Source of the DNA: Bettongia penicillata ogilbyi
Lineage: Eukaryota; Chordata; Mammalia; Diprotodontia; Potoroidae
DNA: 64,000 bases
Reading direction: 5' to 3'
Assembly: GCA_023548195.1 (NCBI GenBank)
Contig: JAJHZJ010000532.1
Coordinates: 1,382,725 to 1,446,724 of the forward strand
Shown here piece after piece: positions 59,635-64,000 of this stretch (position 1 is the first letter of the stretch; each line of letters starts with the position of its first letter). Under the pieces are notes generated by a model. The model made no database searches and was not told where the DNA came from. It saw only the letters and a list, made by a program, of their open reading frames with translations. The position numbers were made by a program, and so were the translations under genes.

Positions 59635-60107
59635 GTTAAGGTTAATGGAAAGTGCTTACATTCATTAGGAGAAAAGAGATCATAAATTATAGTCTGGAAT
59701 GGTTAGCAAAATAATTCACACTTTGTCTTCTAATTCTGAGTTTAGTGTTTTTCTACTATACTATGCTACCTCTAAACAGCAATTTGATATTAGATGGCTG
59801 AGGAAATTCTATTTTTTAAGTCATTCGTACATGTTTACAGAAATATAGAAAATGTGCCCAAGATTTGATTAATTCAGAGATGGTGAAGAATGCATGGAGA
59901 AAGGTTATTTTCTATTTATAATTGCAATCAATGCTGTACAATTATCCTCAAACAATCATTTGTGACACATTTGCATATGCAGTTATCTTATTGTCCCAAA
60001 GGATATATCTTTCTCCATTCATGTGTAACTACTGTTAAGGTTAATGGAAAGTGCCCGCCTTCATTATGAGAAAAGAGACCAAAAATTATACACTGGAAGG
60101 GTTACTA
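59635..60107. repeat. 73-bp direct repeat pair, 399 bp apart
   Basis: GTTAAGGTTAATGGAAAGTG begins both copies (59635 and 60034). Each continues with TTCATTA-GAGAAAAGAGA and an AAATTATA segment for about 73 bp at roughly 80% identity. The sequence between them is not repeated. Confidence 0.7.
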
Positions 60108-60434
60108 AGAGAGGCTCCTATTTCATCTTATGTGAATGGCAATTCTATCTGTGGGCACCAGAGGTAGTTGTTTTCACAGAAAATATCCAAAGTAATTTTA
60201 CATATTGATTCTCTTTCCTAATTACATGGATGCCATAATCTTATGAGTTATTGATCTTACAAATTATATTCTCCTCTCTTTTTAGCTTTTTATTTAAGAT
60301 ATTTGTTGACTATATAATTCAATATTAATCAATCTCTTCCTCTACTGTGTTTAATGAGGTTAGTTATATCCTTAATTGTTCTGGCAAATATGACTATTCT
60401 AGTCTACATAGTATACAGACAGTACAGTTGAGGA

Positions 60435-61130
60435 GTAAACATCGCATAATTTGGAAAACTTGAGCTCAAGTTCTGACTCCTTTATTTGCCAGTAGTACAA
60501 TCCTGGACAAACCATTTCACCTCTCAGTGTCCTAAGGAGACTCTATAAGACGATAAGCTATACGGACTTAAAAAAAACCCACAGGGGCTTCCCCACACCA
60601 CTGAAATCACAGGAAACCCAGTTTTCCTAGAGTCCTATGCTCTTCTGCTCATCTTGAGAGTCACTCTCTGTTGGCTGTACCTACAGGAGAAAGAGCAGAA
60701 AAACATGCAGTAGATAAATTGGAACCCTCTCCCCACTATGACAGCAGACATCTCCAAACTAATTGGGAGGCTTGCAGTAGCAGCCTGGAAAGGCAGTATG
60801 GAGTAGTGGTTAGAGAGTTACCCTTGAGCTGGAAAGATCTGGGTTCATAGTGCTGTCTCTGACACAAACTGGCAATGTAACCTTGGGCAAGTCACTTAAT
60901 GTCTCATTGCCCCTGGTTAACCAACTCTACTGTAAGTTGCAAACGTGGCGCTTGAGAAAGATGTAAAGGCCCAAGTTTGTGGTAATTCTGATTTTGAAAG
61001 TGTTATCAGGCTCCGGAGGAGAAAGTGAGGCTGGCGACTTTGCACAGCCCTCTCTCACTTAAATCCAATTCACTTGCATGTCATGGTGTCTTCCCTGATA
61101 TCATGGTCTTCTTCGAGAACACAGGATAAA
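60435..61130 (+). repeat. Cluster of three SINE pieces
   Basis: About 60435-60630 is a MON/THER-type SINE (CCATTTCACCTCTCAGTGTC, ending CACCACTGAAATCACAGG). About 60785-60955 is a second copy (GGCAGTATGGAGTAGTGGTT head, CAAGTCACTTAATGTCTCAT). About 60965-61130 is an RTE-tailed SINE 3' part (AGGAGAAAGTGAGGCTGGCG, then CATGGTCTTCTTCGAGAACA). Confidence 0.75.
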
Positions 61131-61134
61131 TAGC

Positions 61135-62435
61135 AACATGAAGTACATGAATGTTGTGTAATTAGAAAGAGAAAATCAACCATGAGGGTAGCTGGGATCT
61201 CAGGCTGTCACTAGGAGACCCTCCCATAGCTATGCTGTGAGCAGAGGTACACTGGGAGACCCAAAAGGCAGGCTCCACCGTAGGTTGTGAGAAGTAAGAT
61301 TAGAACAGTCAGGTCTAGTCTGTAACTGAATGATGAAATTAACAAAAGAACACATCCAGGGGAAGGAGAGGATTACTTACATATTCAGTGCTCCAGCTCT
61401 GTGAGTAAATGTCCACAATAAAAAGACTTACACTTTTGGAACTTTGCACCTTACCTTTCACTTTTCCGGTCTTACCACAGGCAATATCTATCAGAGCAAT
61501 TATTGTCCCAGCAGCAGCAGCAGCAGGAATGGGCTGAAAATGAGGGTAGAATAAGTGAGAGAGAAAGGAATTAATTAAATCAGATTTGATTGTAGCAGCA
61601 GAAGAAATGTGTCCAGAGAAAATAAACGTAAGGTTATTTGCCTTCTAGTTCAATTAAAATTATATGCTTTTGTACTGATATCAGTATTTGGCAATACCTT
61701 TCTGTGTTAGAGACATTTTCAAAGATGAAATACATAAAATTTCATGACAGATCAGCATTAAAAGATGAACATTTGCAATTGATTTTGATGATAGGGCACA
61801 CTAACTTTGAACCCCCCCATTAAGTGAAATGTTAAACTCCCCAAAAGAATTCCATTCTTCTCATTGGTAGGCCTGGATTTCATTAAAAATGTACTCAAAT
61901 ATAATATTTGAATTTCATCAAGAGATCCAATTAAACCAGACTATCCTAAGAATATTTCAAAATGAAGCCAAAAAAAGAACAAACACATGAAGAATGGGGA
62001 GAACTGTAAAAGGTTTTATAACAAACTTTTTTTTCTTTCATCAGTGCCATTGGAGACCCCACATTTGCATTCACAGTCCTTCAGTGTGCTACATGAGGAA
62101 GTAGATATCAAAGGTGAGAAAAGCAGTTAGACCACATCGATTATACACAGATAAGATTCTCACTGGACATGACGTAATATTAAGGACATTGAAAAGTGGA
62201 CCTTTAATCTATTTGACAGAGCAGAGGACACTCGGAGTTTTCCAATCTTGGGGCCAATGGGAGATTTTGGAGTAATTGAAAGGGTCACATGAATCTATAA
62301 ATGCATAAGCCATTCATAAGGATCTTTTATCACCTCCAAAATCTACAGCATAATTCAGTAGAAAAAAAGCAAACATGCTTCCTGTACAATGAATAAATAA
62401 TGTTTTCTCTGTATAATAATGATAATACTAAAAAA
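61135..62435. other. No recognised feature
   Basis: Unassigned intergenic sequence with a short (CAG)n run of about five units near 61511-61526. Confidence 0.4.
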
Positions 62436-62439
62436 TATT

Positions 62440-63425
62440 AACAAAAAGCCCTTTAAGATTTACAAAGGACTTTATGCCTGTTATCTCATTTGAGCCTTAA
62501 AACATCACTGTGTGGTAGATACTTCAGTATAAGCACCTTATAGATAATGAATTGGAAGCATGATTGTGAACACACAGATAACAAGTGGCAGAGGTGGAAT
62601 TCAAGACTCCAAACCTAGCCCTCCATCCCTCTGCTCCATACTACTCCACATTATAAGAGTAGACAGGAGAGGATTATTTTACAAATATTTGTAAATTTCG
62701 TTGTTTTTAGATTGTCATTGAAGAAACACAAGATGACCACTTTGTCCTTTGAATTCAAGAATCTTTTAAAAGAAATGAGTATTTTATTAAACAGCACTTA
62801 ATAAATAATAACAATAATAGCTAGCATTTATATCATTCTTTAAGGTTTGTAAGGCATTTTATAAATACTATTCCATTTAATCTTCACAACAATTCTGGGA
62901 AGTAGGTGCTATTATTCCCATTTTACAGGTGAAGAAATTGAGCCAAACATATATTTACATTTCACATTTAAGTGGCTGAGGCAGGATTTGAACTTAGGTC
63001 TTCCTGACTCTGTGTCCAGTGCTCTCTATTCACTGTACCACTTAACTAGTAATAGAATAGCTCCTGTTACAATAATTTTTTTTTTTTTACTAAAAATAAC
63101 AAAACCTGTGAAACACTGAATAAGTCATTTAACTTCTCTGGGAATCAGTTCCATAAGAAAATTGATTTGGAAAGGTTCTTATGTAGAGGCCAAAGAATCT
63201 GGCTCACTCATTTTAGAGATGAGGAAAATGGGACAAGATATTAAGCAGCTTTTCCAAGCTCAGCGTCAAGTAAGTGGAATAGAATTTGATCCCAGGTATT
63301 CCTGGCTTTGGGTCCGGTATCCTAACCACTAAGCCACACCACCCCCTATTTGTTTTCTCACCTGTAAAATGAGAAGATATGTCCACAGTGGCCCCTCCCA
63401 GCTCTAAAGCTGTGGTCTACAATCC
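62440..63425. repeat. MIR/THER SINE cluster
   Basis: Reverse copies lie at about 62440-62650 (TTTACAAAGGACTTTATGCC, AGTGGCAGAGGTGGAATTCA), 62800-63055 (TTTTACAGGTGAAGAAATTG, GCAGGATTTGAACTTAGGTC) and 63205-63345 (ATTTTAGAGATGAGGAAAAT, ATCCTAACCACTAAGCC). A short forward end lies at about 63348-63425 (TCACCTGTAAAATGAGAAGA). Confidence 0.75.
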
Positions 63426-63429
63426 TCAT

Positions 63430-64000
63430 GGGTTGGGAACCATGGTTTTGTTAAGGTTCCTCTTCCTCCTCTTATTTCTCCGTAGAAGTTTACAGATAAG
63501 GCTCCTACTTCTCTCTGCATGATCTATCCTTACCTTAAGAAAGATTTAATAACAACACAAGAGGAGGTACTTCATTCTGCCTCATGTTTGGGTTGAATCC
63601 AATGGAAACACCATAAGCTTTTCTTATTTTTATAACATTTGTTTTTCACCTTCCCCTTCTTCATCTTGAGAAGAGAACCTTTCTTCCAGCACATCTATGA
63701 TGTGGGGGTAGTGGCAGTGAGAATGTCATCAGGAGGGCAAGTCATCCTACTTGGAGACGCTTGGAGGTCAGGCAAGTGTGAAAACTCATTAAAAGCTGAA
63801 TTTCTCTCACAGTTCCCTTTTTGACTCTTAAAAATACCTTTTGATAGAAACAGTCGAATTTACTGTTTTGGCACCTGTATTACTGACACCTACTTCCATC
63901 TCAAAATGAAATGCAGATTCAGAGAAAACATTTTCCATATTTTTTTTAAACTCAAGGATGCTGAGATTTGGCTTCTGTAGGTTCCTAATCTTATTGATTT
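63430..64000. other. No recognised feature
   Basis: Unassigned intergenic sequence to the window edge. Confidence 0.4.

Noticed and set aside
61511..61526. CAG repeat
   Set aside because: Only about five units, with no coding frame or exon context.

Overview
The window is vertebrate nuclear DNA, almost certainly from a marsupial. It carries two RTE-type LINEs (BovB-like and RTE-1-like), SINEs whose tails match each of them, L2/MIR-type relics, and several L1-lineage elements including ORF1-only 'half-L1' (HAL1) copies. The species cannot be fixed from sequence alone. There is no sign of bacterial sequence, CRISPR arrays or RNA genes.

Only one host gene is visible. At 20308-20435 on the minus strand is the first coding exon of AP3B1, the beta-3A subunit of the AP-3 adaptor complex. 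It sits in a CpG island (about 19.96-20.83 kb) that serves as its promoter. Positions 1-20307 are therefore probably AP3B1 intron 1, since exon 2 was not found. Positions 20.9-64 kb are upstream intergenic DNA; in eutherians the next gene is SCAMP1, and none of its exons is seen here.

Layout. 0-2 kb: BovB-like RTE remnant (minus) and L2 (plus). 4.3-6.1 kb: RTE-1-like LINE and an L1 3' end. 8.6-12.6 kb: SINEs and an L1 ORF2 remnant split by a solo LTR. 13.3-16.2 kb: full-length HAL1 copy A with an intact 367-codon ORF1. 16.9-19.3 kb: two small DNA transposons and SINEs. 20-22 kb: AP3B1 promoter region. 23-24 kb: SINEs. 24.5-27.6 kb: HAL1 copy D (minus), with a 3' transduction and a solo LTR inside it. 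28-34 kb: largely unrecognised sequence with SINEs. 34.66-38.19 kb: copy C, an L1/HAL1-type element with most of ORF2 missing, flanked as one unit by a target-site duplication. 38.22-41.04 kb: HAL1 copy B, head-to-head with C. 43.7-47.8 kb: two L1 3' fragments. 48.3-49.0 kb: LTR. 49-52 kb: L2, an RTE-tailed SINE and a CTCF-like motif. 52.6-53.2 kb: mariner remnant. 54.1-57.9 kb: copy E, a decayed L1 that keeps 5'UTR, ORF1, spacer and the start of ORF2. 57.9-64 kb: L2 and MIR/THER-type relics.

The most interesting material is the L1-to-HAL1 series. Copy E shows the ancestral order. HAL1 copies A, B and D have lost all of ORF2. Copy C has lost most of ORF2 from almost the same 5' breakpoint. 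Together they show how an ORF2-less retrotransposon can be derived and then spread in trans.
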